The notes beneath the pieces are model-generated. The model saw nothing but the letters and a program-made list of their open reading frames with translations. It made no database searches and was not told where the DNA came from. DNA of 64,000 bases, taken from contig JAKULF010000006.1 in assembly GCA_022661535.1 (NCBI GenBank), positions 3,777,001 to 3,841,000 on the forward strand, read 5' to 3'. Positions 63,937 to 64,000 of this stretch are shown here, in pieces. This DNA comes from Eutypa lata. Taxonomy: Eukaryota > Ascomycota > Sordariomycetes > Xylariales > Diatrypaceae. Numbering within the stretch: position 1 is the first letter of the stretch; every line of letters starts with the position of its first letter. A program made the translations under genes and the position numbers.

Positions 63937-64000
63937 ATGGAGCCTCGTGACCTCGTCTGCGCTAGGTGCTGGCAGGATTTCTTCGACACTGAGGCTTTTG
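63937..64000 (+). CDS. possible 5' end of a gene with an N-terminal Cys pair (partial)
   Basis: ATG at 63937 opens a frame that runs off the window after 21 codons: MEPRDLVCARCWQDFFDTEA. A Cys-x2-Cys near the start followed by an acidic/aromatic stretch is a pattern found at the beginning of many fungal HET-domain proteins, but nothing here proves it. It could equally be a chance frame. Confidence 0.3.
   Translation, partial: MEPRDLVCARCWQDFFDTEAF

Overview
The window comes from a filamentous ascomycete (Pezizomycotina). Genes carry short introns of about 50-220 nt with GTAAGT/GTATGT-type donors and CTAAC/CTGAC-like branch points. The proteins belong to typical mould families: a DUF4246 protein, a flavin monooxygenase, an aldo-keto reductase, a CDH-cytochrome/b561 protein, a GT25 glycosyltransferase and an S6-kinase-like AGC kinase. 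One quarter of a megabase-scale feature type seen in such genomes is present as a 25-kb AT-only block with the marks of repeat-induced point mutation (RIP). A more exact taxonomic call is not possible from this window alone.

Layout. 1-8.6 kb: a five-exon DUF4246 gene (minus) and an intronless FAD monooxygenase (plus), with gene-free stretches around them. 8.7-33.4 kb: one almost pure A+T block without open frames, made of RIP-destroyed repeats. Inside it a complete nested Ty1/copia element (18267-25487) can be delimited by 215-bp LTRs and a 5-bp target duplication. Three further repeat families (A, B, C below) and a small unmutated minisatellite island at about 12.15-12.6 kb are also visible. 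33.9-36.3 kb: a chimeric gene (minus) joining a STAND-type N-terminal region, a ubiquitin-like domain, a zinc-binding pair and Cyc8/Ssn6-like TPRs. 38-40 kb: a MITE-like AT-rich repeat and a decayed multi-pass membrane protein gene. 42.7-44.0 kb: aldo-keto reductase. 46.3-47.9 kb: CDH-cytochrome + cytochrome b561 protein. 51.4-53.1 kb: S6K/Psk1-like kinase, preceded by a long regulatory-looking intergenic region rich in TAGGTA/TACCTA. 54.1-55.0 kb and 60.4-61.3 kb: two unrelated TIR elements with GC-rich, near-perfect inverted ends, AT-only cores and TA target duplications. Between and beyond them lie a GT25 glycosyltransferase, a single-pass surface protein, a PD-(D/E)XK-like protein and a nucleic-acid-deaminase-like gene with one internal stop. 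The right edge may start a further cysteine-motif (possibly HET-type) gene.

How it fits together. The conserved, housekeeping-like stretch is about 42-58 kb. The flanks look like an accessory compartment: RIP-mutated transposons, decayed or catalytically altered genes, and fast-evolving families (STAND-N/ULD, PD-(D/E)XK-like, OTT_1508-like deaminase). No biosynthetic cluster is evident; the FAD monooxygenase and DUF4246 gene are about 2.3 kb apart and point away from each other, and could share a regulatory region, but no backbone synthase is present. The strongest candidates for something undescribed are the STAND-N/ULD/TPR chimera and the deaminase/PD-(D/E)XK-like pair beside the TIR element.
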